Assembly: GCF_000350525.1 (NCBI RefSeq)
Contig: NZ_AOCN01000008.1
Location: 82,483 to 146,482, forward strand
DNA: 64,000 nt
From: Leucobacter salsicius M1-8
Lineage (GTDB): Bacteria > Actinomycetota > Actinomycetes > Actinomycetales > Microbacteriaceae
Direction: 5' to 3'
The notes under the pieces were generated by a model. The model was not told where the DNA came from. It worked only from the letters and a program-made list of their open reading frames with translations, and searched no databases. Positions 43,590 to 52,199 of the stretch are shown in pieces. Position 1 is the stretch's first letter, and each line of letters starts with the position of its first letter. The translations under genes and the position numbers were made by a program.

Positions 43590-44486
43590 TTAGTAGGCGT
43601 CGACCGCGGGCTGCTCGACCTTGATGCCCGAGTCGCCCAGGTTGGCGTCAAAGATCTCCTGCCAGGTGTCGCCACCGTCGGTGAAGAGGTCATTGATGTG
43701 CGCACGCAGCACGTCATCACCCTTGGGCAGGCCCACACCGTAGAGCTCCTCGGTCAGAAGCGGGCCGCTCGTCACCATGAGGTTCTCGGGATCCTGCGCG
43801 GCGTAGCCGATGAGGATCGCCTGGTCGGTGGTCACCGCGTCTACCTGACCGTTCACGAGGTTCTCCACGCAGGCCGAATACAGGTCGAACTCCTGGGTCT
43901 TGATGCCCGGGAAGTTCTCCTTGATGTTCTGGATCGGGGTGGATCCGGTGGCCGAGCACACGGTCTTGCCGTCGAGCTCTTCGAGCGACTGGTAGTCGGT
44001 GCCGCCGCTCTTCACCAGGAGTCCCTGACCGGTCACGAAGTAGGGGCCGGCGAAGTCGATGTCTTGCTTGCGCTTGTCGTTGATGGAGTAGGTGCCGACG
44101 TAGTAGTCGACGTCGCCATTGACGATGGCCTGCTCGCGGTTCGCCGAAGCAATCGGCTTGTACTCGATCTTGCTCTCGTCGAAGCCGAGCGAGCCGGCGA
44201 TCCAGCGAGCAATATCGACGTCGAATCCGCTGCGCTCGCCGGTCACGTTGTCGAGGTAGCCGAGGCCCGGCTGGTCCTCCTTCACCCCGATGACGACTTT
44301 GTCGGCCGCAACCATCTTGTCGAACGTGGGGCTGCCCTCAAGGACGACGCCTTCGGCGACCTCGGCCGAGTCAGTACCGCCGGCAGTATCTCCGCCGTCA
44401 GTGGGCGCGCCACTGTTGCAGCCGGTGAGGGTGAGCGCGGCTGCGGCGAGGAAGCCCACAGCAGCAATGGTTTTCTTGAATCGCAT
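43590..44486 (-). CDS. gluB: glutamate ABC transporter substrate-binding lipoprotein GluB
   Basis: 298 aa from ATG 44486. A lipoprotein signal (FLAAAALTLTGC), then a family 3 solute-binding domain: VIGVKEDQPGLGYLDNVTGERSGFDVDIARWIAGSLG, YYVGTYSINDKRKQDIDFAGPYFVTGQGLLV, CSATGSTPIQNIKENFPGI and VTTDQAILIGYA. It closely follows the pattern of Corynebacterium glutamicum GluB, including the paired cysteines (KTVCSATG and YSACVEN). It captures extracellular glutamate. AAGGA lies about nine bases upstream. Confidence 0.92.
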   Translation of the reverse strand: MRFKKTIAAVGFLAAAALTLTGCNSGAPTDGGDTAGGTDSAEVAEGVVLEGSPTFDKMVAADKVVIGVKEDQPGLGYLDNVTGERSGFDVDIARWIAGSLGFDESKIEYKPIASANREQAIVNGDVDYYVGTYSINDKRKQDIDFAGPYFVTGQGLLVKSGGTDYQSLEELDGKTVCSATGSTPIQNIKENFPGIKTQEFDLYSACVENLVNGQVDAVTTDQAILIGYAAQDPENLMVTSGPLLTEELYGVGLPKGDDVLRAHINDLFTDGGDTWQEIFDANLGDSGIKVEQPAVDAY

Positions 44487-44531
44487 GGGTGCCATTCCTT
44501 TCACTGGTTTAAATCTGATGACAACAACAGG

Positions 44532-45278
44532 TCAGTTGGTGATGAGCTTGGACAGGAAGTCCTTGGCACGCGCCGACTGCGGGTTCGTGAAGAACTCATT
44601 GGGCGTGTTCTCTTCGACGATCTGCCCATCGGCCATAAACACGACGCGGTCGGCAGCCTTGCGGGCGAAGCCCATCTCGTGGGTCACGACGATCATCGTC
44701 ATGCCCTCCTGGGCGAGGCCGACCATGACGTCGAGCACCTCGTTGATCATCTCGGGGTCGAGGGCGCTCGTGGGCTCGTCGAACAGCATCACCTTGGGGT
44801 GCATGGCGAGGGAACGGGCGATCGCGACGCGCTGCTGCTGGCCGCCTGACAACTGCGCGGGCAACTTGGCGGCCTGCTTCTCGACGCCGACGCGGGTGAG
44901 CAGCGCCATCGCCTCCCGATCGGCCTCGGCCTTGCTGAGGCCCCGCACCTTGATGGGCCCGAGGGTCACGTTCTCAAGGATCGTGAGGTGCGCGAAGAGG
45001 TTGAACGACTGGAACACCATGCCTACCTCGGCCCGCAGCTTCGCGAGCGCCTTCCCCTCCGCGGGCAGTTCGCGGCCATCGATCCGGATCGAACCGCTCG
45101 TAATCGTCTCGAGCCGGTTGATAGAGCGGCAAAGCGTCGACTTTCCCGAGCCCGACGGGCCGATGACCACGACGGCCTCGCCGCGTTCGATCGAGAGGTT
45201 GATGTCGGTCAGGGCTTGAAATTCGCCGTAGTGTTTCTGCACGTTTTCAACGACAACAAGCGGTTCGCTCGTACCCAT
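44532..45278 (-). CDS. gluA: glutamate ABC transporter ATP-binding protein GluA
   Basis: 248 aa. Walker [19 protein letters not shown], the signature [16 protein letters not shown], Walker [15 protein letters not shown] and the switch His in VVTHEMGFA. It is the polar amino acid type (GlnQ/GluA). It is the first gene of gluABCD; the promoter region upstream contains four CTTGAG repeats at 45463-45502. Confidence 0.93.
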   Translation of the reverse strand: MGTSEPLVVVENVQKHYGEFQALTDINLSIERGEAVVVIGPSGSGKSTLCRSINRLETITSGSIRIDGRELPAEGKALAKLRAEVGMVFQSFNLFAHLTILENVTLGPIKVRGLSKAEADREAMALLTRVGVEKQAAKLPAQLSGGQQQRVAIARSLAMHPKVMLFDEPTSALDPEMINEVLDVMVGLAQEGMTMIVVTHEMGFARKAADRVVFMADGQIVEENTPNEFFTNPQSARAKDFLSKLITN

Positions 45279-45462
45279 GTGGTCTCCACCTTAAGAATCA
45301 TGATCTGTCGCGCTGCGCGATGCAGATGCAGTGCCTGTCTGCGACGATTCATGGTGGGGGCGCTGGTGGGAGGCGCTTCTTCGTGCCCCACAGGCAGTCG
45401 ACCGTTCACCATTGAACCGATCAGATCTCACCGTAGGGAGCGTTGGCAGGCCGAGTCACGGC

Positions 45463-45502
45463 CCTTGAGGGTTTCTTGAGTCTCGTCTTGAGCGTTTCTT
45501 GA
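45463..45502 (-). promoter_or_regulatory. four CTTGAG direct repeats upstream of gluA
   Basis: CTTGAG begins at 45463, 45474, 45486 and 45497, spacings 11, 12 and 11 bp. On the minus strand the units read CTCAAGAAACG-like. Tandem repeats at one helical turn are typical for OmpR/PhoB-type regulators. They lie nine bases past the TAXI gene stop and about 185 bp before gluA; the response regulator gene is three genes upstream. Confidence 0.65.
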
Positions 45503-45510
45503 GGTTCGCG

Positions 45511-46467
45511 CTACAGCCGGGATGCGCGGTAGTACTCCGCGGCGCCCGGATGCAGTGGCACCGGCTCCGTGAATATGGCCTCGCGCTGGTCGAGCAGCGC
45601 GGCTGCTCGCACCTCTGCGGCGATGGTCGTGCGCGCTTCGAACAGCACGCGCACGATGTTCCGGATCAACTCTGGGGGCGCGGCTTCTGAGGCCACGAGG
45701 TAATTGGGCACTGCCATGGTAGCCGTGACGCGGTCGACACCGTAGGTGTTCTCAGGGAACTCTGCGGTGCGGTAGACGCCAGCGTGGCCCTCGTTGACGC
45801 GCTCAACGATCGCGGTGTCGACTTCCAGCAGCCGGATCGGGAGTTCCTTTGCCATCCGCTCGATGCCGGGCGTGGGCAGCCCGCCCACCCAGAAGAAGGC
45901 CTCGATTTCGCCGGCTTTGAGCGCGCCGAGCGAGGTGTCGAGCCCGAGTGCGGGGCCCGGCACCTCGGCAGGGTCGACGCCCGCAGCTTCGAGCACTCGG
46001 GTCGCGATCACCTGCACACCCGATCCCTCGGAACCGAGTGACACGGTGTGGCCCGCGAGGTCAGCAATGCTGTGCACATCGGAGTCCTCGGGCACGACGA
46101 CGTGCACGTACTCGTCGTAGACGCGGGCGAGCGCAGTGATGGGCAGCGGTTCGGCGAATGCTCCGGTGCCCGAGATCGCATCGGCTGCGGTGTCACCCTG
46201 CGCGAAGCCCACGAGCGCTTCGCCCGAGGCGACCCGCTGCAGGTTGTCGACTGATCCCTGGGTTTGCGCCGCGGTCACGTCGAGGTTGAGAGACTGCGAA
46301 GCGGCGAGCGCCAACTGTTCGGCATAGGTGAAGTAGACGCCGGCTTTGCCGCCACCGGCCACCACGTAGGGGCCGGTGGCGGTGGGCGATCCGGAGCCGC
46401 AGCCCACGAGTCCACCCAGCAGCGCGATCACGGCCGCCGCGACTGTGACCCGCCATCCCCGCTTCAT
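45511..46467 (-). CDS. TAXI family solute-binding lipoprotein
   Basis: 318 aa. A lipobox signal (VIALLGGLVGC), then a TAXI-type (TRAP-associated extracytoplasmic immunogenic) solute-binding domain: GGGKAGVYFTYAEQLALAAS, QTQGSVDNLQRVASGEALVGFAQGD and SLGSEGSGVQVIATRVLEAAG. TAXI proteins usually feed TRAP-type DctQM permeases, but none is present here. The gene overlaps the histidine kinase stop by four bases, so it is made with the two-component pair and may bind glutamate or a related ligand for signal input (inference). Glutamate binding is known for some TAXI proteins. Confidence 0.9.
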   Translation of the reverse strand: MKRGWRVTVAAAVIALLGGLVGCGSGSPTATGPYVVAGGGKAGVYFTYAEQLALAASQSLNLDVTAAQTQGSVDNLQRVASGEALVGFAQGDTAADAISGTGAFAEPLPITALARVYDEYVHVVVPEDSDVHSIADLAGHTVSLGSEGSGVQVIATRVLEAAGVDPAEVPGPALGLDTSLGALKAGEIEAFFWVGGLPTPGIERMAKELPIRLLEVDTAIVERVNEGHAGVYRTAEFPENTYGVDRVTATMAVPNYLVASEAAPPELIRNIVRVLFEARTTIAAEVRAAALLDQREAIFTEPVPLHPGAAEYYRASRL

Positions 46468-47903
46468 TGGGTTCCTCCCGATGGCGCTGTCTCGGGCAGT
46501 AGCAGCGAGACCTCAAGTCCGCCGCCGGTGGGCGAGGTGACGGTCACGCTGCCGCCGAGTGCTCGCAGGAGGTCGCTCGCGATGGCGAGCCCGAGGCCTG
46601 ATCCGGCGACGTTTTGGTCGCGGGTGCTGCGCCAGAACCGTTCGGTGACGTGGCTGATCTCGTCTTCGGTGAGGCCCGGGCCGTGGTCGCGCACGGACAG
46701 GACGCAGCGTCCCTCGCCGTAGGCGGCCGTGACCTCGATTGTCGATGCGTGTGGCGCGAACTTGAGCGCGTTGTCGATCACTCCGTCCAGGGCACTTTCG
46801 ATCGATGTGCGATCCGTCACGACACGCACGGGCCGGGGCGGGGCGCCGGGCCGCTCCCCCGCGCGCACGTTGAACCGGATGCCGCGTTCGTTCGCCACGT
46901 CGCGCCAGGCCGCCACGCGGTCCCGGGCCACCTCGCCGAGGTCGACGGGCGCGAGGGCGACATCACGGCGCTGGGTTCGGGCCATGGTCAGCAGCGTATC
47001 GAGAATGCGGGCCATGCGTTGGCCCTCCTCGCGCGTCTTCTCGACATCGGGCTCCCAGGTTTCGTCGAGCCCGGTGGCGAGGTATTCGACGCGCAGCAGC
47101 AGCGCCCCGAGCGGGTTGCGCAGCTCGTGCGAGGCGTTCATCGCAAACTCCTGCTGCCGCACAATCACGCGCTCGATCTCGTCGGCCATGCTGTTGAACA
47201 TGCGAATCATGCGCTGCATTTCGGGCGGGCCCGTGTCGTCGGCGATGCGCGCGTTGATCTCGCCCTGCTCGATCGCGGCCATCGCGTGATCGACGCGCAG
47301 CATGGGCCGCAGCACCCAACGCACGAGCCGCAGAATCACAAAAATGAATACGACGATCAGCACGAGACCCGCCGCGGCGAGCACGAGCCACTGCGTGACC
47401 ACCTGGGCGCGGGGGCCTTCGAGCCCCGCCGAAATCGACACCGCACCGATCACTCTGCCGTCCGCGTACACGGGCTCGACTACGGTATCGGTCCCGGTCG
47501 CCCACGGCAGCGCCGGGGGCACCGCCTCACTGCGTCGGCCCGACAGCGCAAGATCGATCTGTGCGGTCAATTCTTTGGGCGCGAGGTATTCGCCGGGGCG
47601 CGATCCCGGGTTCGTGCCGGGCTGGCTTCCGCGCGCGACCAGCCTGGATCCGGATCGGTCGTAGACCGTGATCTGTGTGCCGTAGAGCTCGCTGTAGCGG
47701 GCCATCTCGCCCGCAAGAATCTTGGTGTTGCCGGTTGTGAGGGCTTGGCGGGCGCTCACGAGAAAGTAGTTCAGATCGTCGAGCTGCTGGTTCGTGAATT
47801 CTTGGGCAACGCCGCGCGCCGAGGTCCAGGCGTATGCGCCTCCGAGCAGCAGCAAGATGGCGACGAGCGGCACCAAGAATAGGGCGATGAGCCGGGTCTT
47901 CAC
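46464..47903 (-). CDS. sensor histidine kinase, GluK-like
   Basis: 479 aa from GTG 47903. Membrane helix 1 (residues 6-26), an extracytoplasmic sensor of about 140 residues, membrane helix 2 (172-194), HAMP, the phosphoacceptor region ASHELRNPLG with His259, and HATPase motifs DNALKFAPHA, VRDHGPGL and GSGLGLAIASDLL. It is the TctE/OmpR-partner type. The gene begins two bases after the response regulator stop and overlaps the TAXI gene. The context before gluABCD matches the GluR-GluK pair known from Streptomyces coelicolor. Confidence 0.88.
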   Translation of the reverse strand: MKTRLIALFLVPLVAILLLLGGAYAWTSARGVAQEFTNQQLDDLNYFLVSARQALTTGNTKILAGEMARYSELYGTQITVYDRSGSRLVARGSQPGTNPGSRPGEYLAPKELTAQIDLALSGRRSEAVPPALPWATGTDTVVEPVYADGRVIGAVSISAGLEGPRAQVVTQWLVLAAAGLVLIVVFIFVILRLVRWVLRPMLRVDHAMAAIEQGEINARIADDTGPPEMQRMIRMFNSMADEIERVIVRQQEFAMNASHELRNPLGALLLRVEYLATGLDETWEPDVEKTREEGQRMARILDTLLTMARTQRRDVALAPVDLGEVARDRVAAWRDVANERGIRFNVRAGERPGAPPRPVRVVTDRTSIESALDGVIDNALKFAPHASTIEVTAAYGEGRCVLSVRDHGPGLTEDEISHVTERFWRSTRDQNVAGSGLGLAIASDLLRALGGSVTVTSPTGGGLEVSLLLPETAPSGGTQ

Positions 47904-47905
47904 CG

Positions 47906-48577
47906 CTACACCCCGGTGAGCCGGTAGCCCACCCCGCGCACGGTTGCAATGAGCCAGTCGCGCTCCATTTTGCGCCGGATCGAGGCCACATGCACTTCGA
48001 GGGAACGGTTGAACCCGGTCCAGTCGGTGCCCCACACCTCGCGAATGATGCGGTCCCGCGGCACGACGACGCCGGGGTACCGCGCCAGCACGGCAAGCAC
48101 GTCGAATTCCTTGGGAGTGAGATCGACGGGGGCTCCGTCGACGAGCACGAGGCGGTTGACGAAGTCGAGGTGCATGCCGTCGAGGGTGAGGCTCGCCTCG
48201 TGCCCGGCCTCACCGGGCATGGAGCGGGTGCGCCGCGTGACTGCTTCGAGCCGGGCCATGAGTTCGCGTACATCGTAGGGTTTCACGACGAAGTCATCGG
48301 CGCCCGCGTGCAGGCCCTTGATGCGTTCCTCGACCTGGCTGCGGGCGGTCGCAATAATGACGGGGACGCCCGAGATGCCGCGGATGCGGCGGCAGACGTC
48401 GAGGCCGTCCATGTCGGGGAGGCTCAGGTCGAGCAGCACCGCTTCGGTGTCTGAACCGAGTAGCTCGAGCGCTTCGGCGCCGTTGGCTGCGCGCACGGTG
48501 GCGTACCCGGCCCGGCCGAGGAACGCGAGGAGCGCTTCGGCCATCCGGTCGTCGTCCTCGACCACCAGAATCTTCAC
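47906..48577 (-). CDS. OmpR/PhoB-family response regulator, GluR-like
   Basis: 223 aa. A receiver domain with acidic pocket EDDD, phosphoacceptor D50 in LLDLSLPDMDG, switch Thr in TARSQVEER and Lys in VVKPYDVRELM; a C-terminal winged helix ends FNRSLEVHVASIRRKMERDWLIATVRGVGYRL. It is the first gene of the regulator-kinase-TAXI unit, followed by gluABCD. The CTTGAG repeats before gluA are its probable binding site. REP-like repeats occupy its own upstream region. Confidence 0.9.
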   Translation of the reverse strand: MKILVVEDDDRMAEALLAFLGRAGYATVRAANGAEALELLGSDTEAVLLDLSLPDMDGLDVCRRIRGISGVPVIIATARSQVEERIKGLHAGADDFVVKPYDVRELMARLEAVTRRTRSMPGEAGHEASLTLDGMHLDFVNRLVLVDGAPVDLTPKEFDVLAVLARYPGVVVPRDRIIREVWGTDWTGFNRSLEVHVASIRRKMERDWLIATVRGVGYRLTGV

Positions 48578-48695
48578 GCGGGGTATTCCTTTGGGCTCGC
48601 GGTGTGTGCGGGTTCAGACTATCCCGTACGCCCGACAACGCGCGCCAGCCGCCCATCCGCCTCGGTCCTCCTGCGCGAGCTGCCCACCCACTGTG

Positions 48696-48730
48696 GTCAT
48701 CCTGCGGCGACGAAGTCGATCGCAGGATCC
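48696..48730. repeat. REP-like palindrome, copy C
   Basis: GTCATCCTGCGGCGACGAAG...GATCGCAGGATCC, the same family as copies at 19.7 kb. Confidence 0.75.
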
Positions 48731-48736
48731 ACCTCT

Positions 48737-48771
48737 GGATACTGCGACTCGCTTTGCTCGCGCAGCATGAC
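48737..48771. repeat. REP-like palindrome, copy D
   Basis: GGATACTGCGACTCGCTTTG...CGCGCAGCATGAC, inverted relative to copy C. Confidence 0.8.
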
Positions 48772-48781
48772 AACAACTTTC

Positions 48782-48815
48782 GTCATGCTGCGCGAGCTTG
48801 CGAGTCGCAGTATCT
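48782..48815. repeat. REP-like palindrome, copy E
   Basis: GTCATGCTGCGCGAGCTTGC...GTCGCAGTATCT, inverted relative to copy D; ends seven bases before the APC permease stop. The rest of 48578-48821 shows no gene. Confidence 0.8.
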
Positions 48816-48821
48816 AGCCCG

Positions 48822-50234
48822 CTACTCGTACATGCTGATGTTGATCGGGCCCGTCAGATCGGGCGCCGGCGCCTGAAACCCTCGCGTCTTGATGACCAGA
48901 TATACGACGCCCAGGGCGAGCCAGCAGAAGCCGATGATCATCGACACTGTGTCGAGGCTCAGCCACAACCACACGTTGATGACGACGCCGATGGCGGGCA
49001 CCACTACGAAGCCGAGCCACGCCCCGGGCCCGCGGCGCTTCAGGAACCTAAAGAACACGAAGATCACCGACAGGTTCACAAACGTGAACGCAATGAACGC
49101 GCCGAAGTTGATCATCGAGGCGGCCTGATCCAGGTCGACGAAGAGCCCGGTGAGGGCGATCAACGCGACAATCACCACGTTGGCGACTGGCACGCCCGTG
49201 CGCGGGTTGATCCGGCCGAAGAGCTTTTTGGGCAGCGCGCCATCGCGGCCCATCGCGTAGAGCAGCCGCGCCGCGCTCATCTGCTGCGTGATGCCGCAGC
49301 CGAGCACTGCCATCATGTAGCCGCCCACGAAGATCGCCTGGAATGCGGCGCCGCCGATGTACTTCGCCATCTCGGGTGAGGCGCCCACGATGTCACCGAG
49401 CAGGCTGACGTCGGGGAACAGCACCTGCATCACGTAGGTGACGGTGATGAAGAAGGCGCCGGCGACCGCGATGATGATGAAGATGGCGCGGGGAATGTCA
49501 CGCTCGGGCTTCTCGGCCTCCTCGGCGAGGGTCGAAACCGCGTCGAATCCGAGGAAGGACAGGGCGAGGATCGCGGCGCCGGCGGTGATCGCGGCGGCCT
49601 GCACATCGCTCGAGAAGAACGGCGTCATCGTGAACTCGGCGCCGTTGGCACCGTTGTTGATGTTCACGATGGTGAGCACCACGAACACGACGGCGACGAC
49701 GAGCTGAATGCCGACGAGCAGAATGTTCATGCTGGCCGCGAGTTTCACGCCCACCAGGTTCAGCACGGTGCAGATCGCGATCGTGAGCAACACCCACACC
49801 CAGAACGGTACCTCGGGGAACACTGCGCCCATGTAGATCGCCGACAGGATCGCGTTGATCATCGGCAACAGCAGGTAGTCGAGGGTGGCGGCCCAGCCCA
49901 CCAAGAACCCGAGGTGCGCGTTGATCGCCTCCTTCGCGTAGGTATACGCCGATCCCGCGATCGGGAAGAACCGCACCATGCGCGAGTAGCTGAAGGCCGT
50001 AAACAGCACCGCGACCATCACGACGAGGTACGCGAGTGGTACGTGTCCACCCGTCTCGTCGGCGACGATGCCGAACATGTCGAACACCGCGAGCGGCGCC
50101 ATGTAGGCGAGGCCGATGAAGACGAGGTGGCGCAGCTTCAGGGTGCGCTTGAGTTGGCCCGGCTCGTGAGTGACTGCGTGCGCGATCTGGTCATCGCCTG
50201 CGGCGACTCCGGATCGGGTGGGCAAGGTAGACAT
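48822..50234 (-). CDS. APC family amino acid/amine permease
   Basis: 470 aa with twelve hydrophobic helices. The N-terminal KLRHLVFIGLAYMAPLAVF and FFPIAGSAYTYAKEAINAHLGFLVGWA segments, and ALSFLGFDAVSTLAEEAEKPERDIPRA, are typical of the amino acid-polyamine-organocation superfamily (PuuP/YveA-like). The substrate is not certain. ATG 50234 has GAAAGAAG upstream. The amidohydrolase gene precedes it on the same strand, separated by a strong hairpin, so joint use of an imported amide or amine is possible. Confidence 0.88.
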   Translation of the reverse strand: MSTLPTRSGVAAGDDQIAHAVTHEPGQLKRTLKLRHLVFIGLAYMAPLAVFDMFGIVADETGGHVPLAYLVVMVAVLFTAFSYSRMVRFFPIAGSAYTYAKEAINAHLGFLVGWAATLDYLLLPMINAILSAIYMGAVFPEVPFWVWVLLTIAICTVLNLVGVKLAASMNILLVGIQLVVAVVFVVLTIVNINNGANGAEFTMTPFFSSDVQAAAITAGAAILALSFLGFDAVSTLAEEAEKPERDIPRAIFIIIAVAGAFFITVTYVMQVLFPDVSLLGDIVGASPEMAKYIGGAAFQAIFVGGYMMAVLGCGITQQMSAARLLYAMGRDGALPKKLFGRINPRTGVPVANVVIVALIALTGLFVDLDQAASMINFGAFIAFTFVNLSVIFVFFRFLKRRGPGAWLGFVVVPAIGVVINVWLWLSLDTVSMIIGFCWLALGVVYLVIKTRGFQAPAPDLTGPINISMYE

Positions 50235-50280
50235 GATCGACTTCTTTCACTTCGTTGTGTGTGAGATGGCACGTTGGGCT

Positions 50281-50344
50281 CCACAGATGCCCTAGTTTGG
50301 CCGCTTTAGGGCGTTCTAAATCAAACAAACTAGGGCATCTGTGG
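50281..50344. terminator. large hairpin between amidohydrolase and APC permease genes
   Basis: 19-bp perfect arms (50281-50299 with 50326-50344) around a loop that holds a second small stem TTTAG/CTAAA. Read on the minus strand it starts seven bases after the amidohydrolase stop. Confidence 0.8.
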
Positions 50345-50351
50345 CTGGGGT

Positions 50352-52055
50352 CTAGTGGCTGTGACCGTGGGGTTCGCCGCAGGACTGGCCTGATCCGGCG
50401 GGATCCTGCACGCGAGCCGCCGCAGCAACGCCACCCATTTCGCCCCGCACATCGTGGATCGCGCGGCCACCGACCACCGTTAGGTCGACGTGCTGCTCGA
50501 GGATCTCGGCGGGCTCCATGCCGTAGAGGTCGCCCGACCAGACGACGACGTCGGCGAGCATGCCGACGCTCAGTGTGCCCAGCGAACCCTCGTGATGGAA
50601 GGCGTCCGCGCCGCCCTTCGTATAGGCCTCGAGGCTGCGGTCGAGGTCGAGGCGCTCTCCCACGGTCCAGGCGTCAGATCCGTCGAGGCGGGCGCGAGTC
50701 ATGGCGCTGTAGATGCCGACGAGCGGGTCCATCTCGCCGACCTGCCAGTCGCTCGAGAATGTGACGCGGGCGCCCGAGTCGATCATGGACTTGAAGCGCC
50801 AGGCGCGATCCCAGCGGGCCTCGCCCACGTTTTCCATCCAGGTGCCGGCGACGAGGTCGGGTGAAGCGTGGCGGGGCTGCATTGCAGCGACGACCCCCAG
50901 CTGGTTGAAGCGCGCAAGATCCTGGGGCGCGAGGCACTCGATGTGCACGATGCCGTGACGAGCATCGCGGGCGCCGTTGGCCTTCAGGGCGGCCTCGATC
51001 GAGTCGAGGGTGAGCTGGATGCCGAGGTCGCCGATGGCGTGCGTGTGGACCTGGTAGCCGAGGCGGTCGAGCTCGATGAACAGCTTTTTGAACTCAGTCG
51101 ACTCGAGGCTCGTGTGGCCGCGGTGGCCGGGCTTGTTCGCGTAGTCCTCGATCATGGCCGCGGTGTGCGGCTCGATCACGTCGTCGGCGTAGAGCTTCAC
51201 GGGGCCGAGCTTGAAGCGCTCGTGCTGGGGTGTGTTCTTGATCGCGTCCGTGATGTTGGCACGGAAGTCCCCGTCGGCACCGACCGGGTGGTAGATCGCG
51301 GCGATCGTGCGGCTCGTGAGCTTGCCCTCGCGCTCGGCGCGGGCAAACAGGTCGAGCTCGGCCAGCGGCACCTGCGGCTCGACGACCGTGGTGATGCCGA
51401 ACTTGGCGGCCATGTCGAGGCTGTTCGTGATCTTGCGATAGCGGCGATCGGGCGAGTACATGGGAATATCGCGCTGCAGCTCGGCGAGGCCGTCGATCGT
51501 CATGGCGCGGGTGTAGAAGTCAGTGATCCAACCGGTGGGCTCGCCCGTAGTTGGGTCCTTCTCGGGGTTGCCCCACGAGATCGGGGCACCGTTCAAGATG
51601 CCGAGCTTGGCGAGCGCGGGGCGGTTGAGCCACACCGAGTGCTGATCATAGGTGGTGATGAAGACCGGGCGATCGGTGACGCCCACGAGGTCATCGGCGT
51701 TAGGGCGGCGGCCCTCGACGACCGAGTACAGCGCGTTTTCGGCGCAGATCCAGTCGAGCTCGGGGTGCGTCTCGGCGAACTCGGCGATGCGGGCGCGCAC
51801 GATGTCGAGGCTCTGCACCTGGTCGAGGCTCACGGCGAGGTCGTCGAAGCCGAGCAGCAGGTGGTTGTGGGTGTCGGCGACACCCGGGGTGAGCAGGCGG
51901 CCCTCGAGCTGCACAGTGTTTGCGGCTGCGGGGGCATCGGCAGCCGAGCCGACGTAGGTGATCCGGTCGCCGGTGACGCCCAGCGCCTCGGCCCAGGGCT
52001 GAGCCGCGTCGAAGGTGCGGATGCGTCCGCCGGTAAAGAGGGTGTCGACTGCCAT
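50352..52055 (-). CDS. YtcJ-like amidohydrolase
   Basis: 567 aa from ATG 52055 (AGGAG upstream). A metal amidohydrolase of the YtcJ/N-substituted formamide deformylase-like group: the first ligands VADTHNHLLLGFDDL, then LGPVKLYADD, a His in VHTHAIGDLG and FSSDWQVGEMDPL with the catalytic Asp. The C-terminus ends in a His-rich tail (EPHGHSH) that may bind metal. Substrates of this group include N-substituted amides; the natural one is unknown. It is controlled, by position, by the divergent TetR regulator through the dyad at 52111-52148. Confidence 0.88.
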   Translation of the reverse strand: MAVDTLFTGGRIRTFDAAQPWAEALGVTGDRITYVGSAADAPAAANTVQLEGRLLTPGVADTHNHLLLGFDDLAVSLDQVQSLDIVRARIAEFAETHPELDWICAENALYSVVEGRRPNADDLVGVTDRPVFITTYDQHSVWLNRPALAKLGILNGAPISWGNPEKDPTTGEPTGWITDFYTRAMTIDGLAELQRDIPMYSPDRRYRKITNSLDMAAKFGITTVVEPQVPLAELDLFARAEREGKLTSRTIAAIYHPVGADGDFRANITDAIKNTPQHERFKLGPVKLYADDVIEPHTAAMIEDYANKPGHRGHTSLESTEFKKLFIELDRLGYQVHTHAIGDLGIQLTLDSIEAALKANGARDARHGIVHIECLAPQDLARFNQLGVVAAMQPRHASPDLVAGTWMENVGEARWDRAWRFKSMIDSGARVTFSSDWQVGEMDPLVGIYSAMTRARLDGSDAWTVGERLDLDRSLEAYTKGGADAFHHEGSLGTLSVGMLADVVVWSGDLYGMEPAEILEQHVDLTVVGGRAIHDVRGEMGGVAAAARVQDPAGSGQSCGEPHGHSH

Positions 52056-52110
52056 GTCTACTCCTGGGGGTCTTGTCATTCAGCTGGTCGCAACGGTGCG
52101 CGACAAGTTC

Positions 52111-52148
52111 TTTGACTCAAGAGTAAATTAATTTACTCATTTGTCAAA
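52111..52148. promoter_or_regulatory. 38-bp nested dyad, TetR operator candidate
   Basis: TTTGAC, 4 bases, GAGTAAATT-AATTTACTC (18-bp perfect palindrome), 4 bases, GTCAAA. Both arm sets are perfectly symmetric. TTGAC at each end could be the -35 of each divergent promoter, so one bound repressor would shut both genes. Confidence 0.75.
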
Positions 52149-52199
52149 TAACAGTTCCGTCACACCGCAGCAGCGGCGAGCTGATGGCATACTGGCTGC

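Noticed and set aside
45511..46467. TAXI gene as part of a TRAP transporter
   Set aside because: No DctQ or DctM gene is present in the window; the neighbours are a kinase and an ABC transporter.
50868..52115. 415-residue plus-strand frame over the amidohydrolase gene
   Set aside because: Val/Leu/Gly-rich composition typical of antisense frames of GC-rich genes; the minus-strand amidohydrolase is complete with all motifs.
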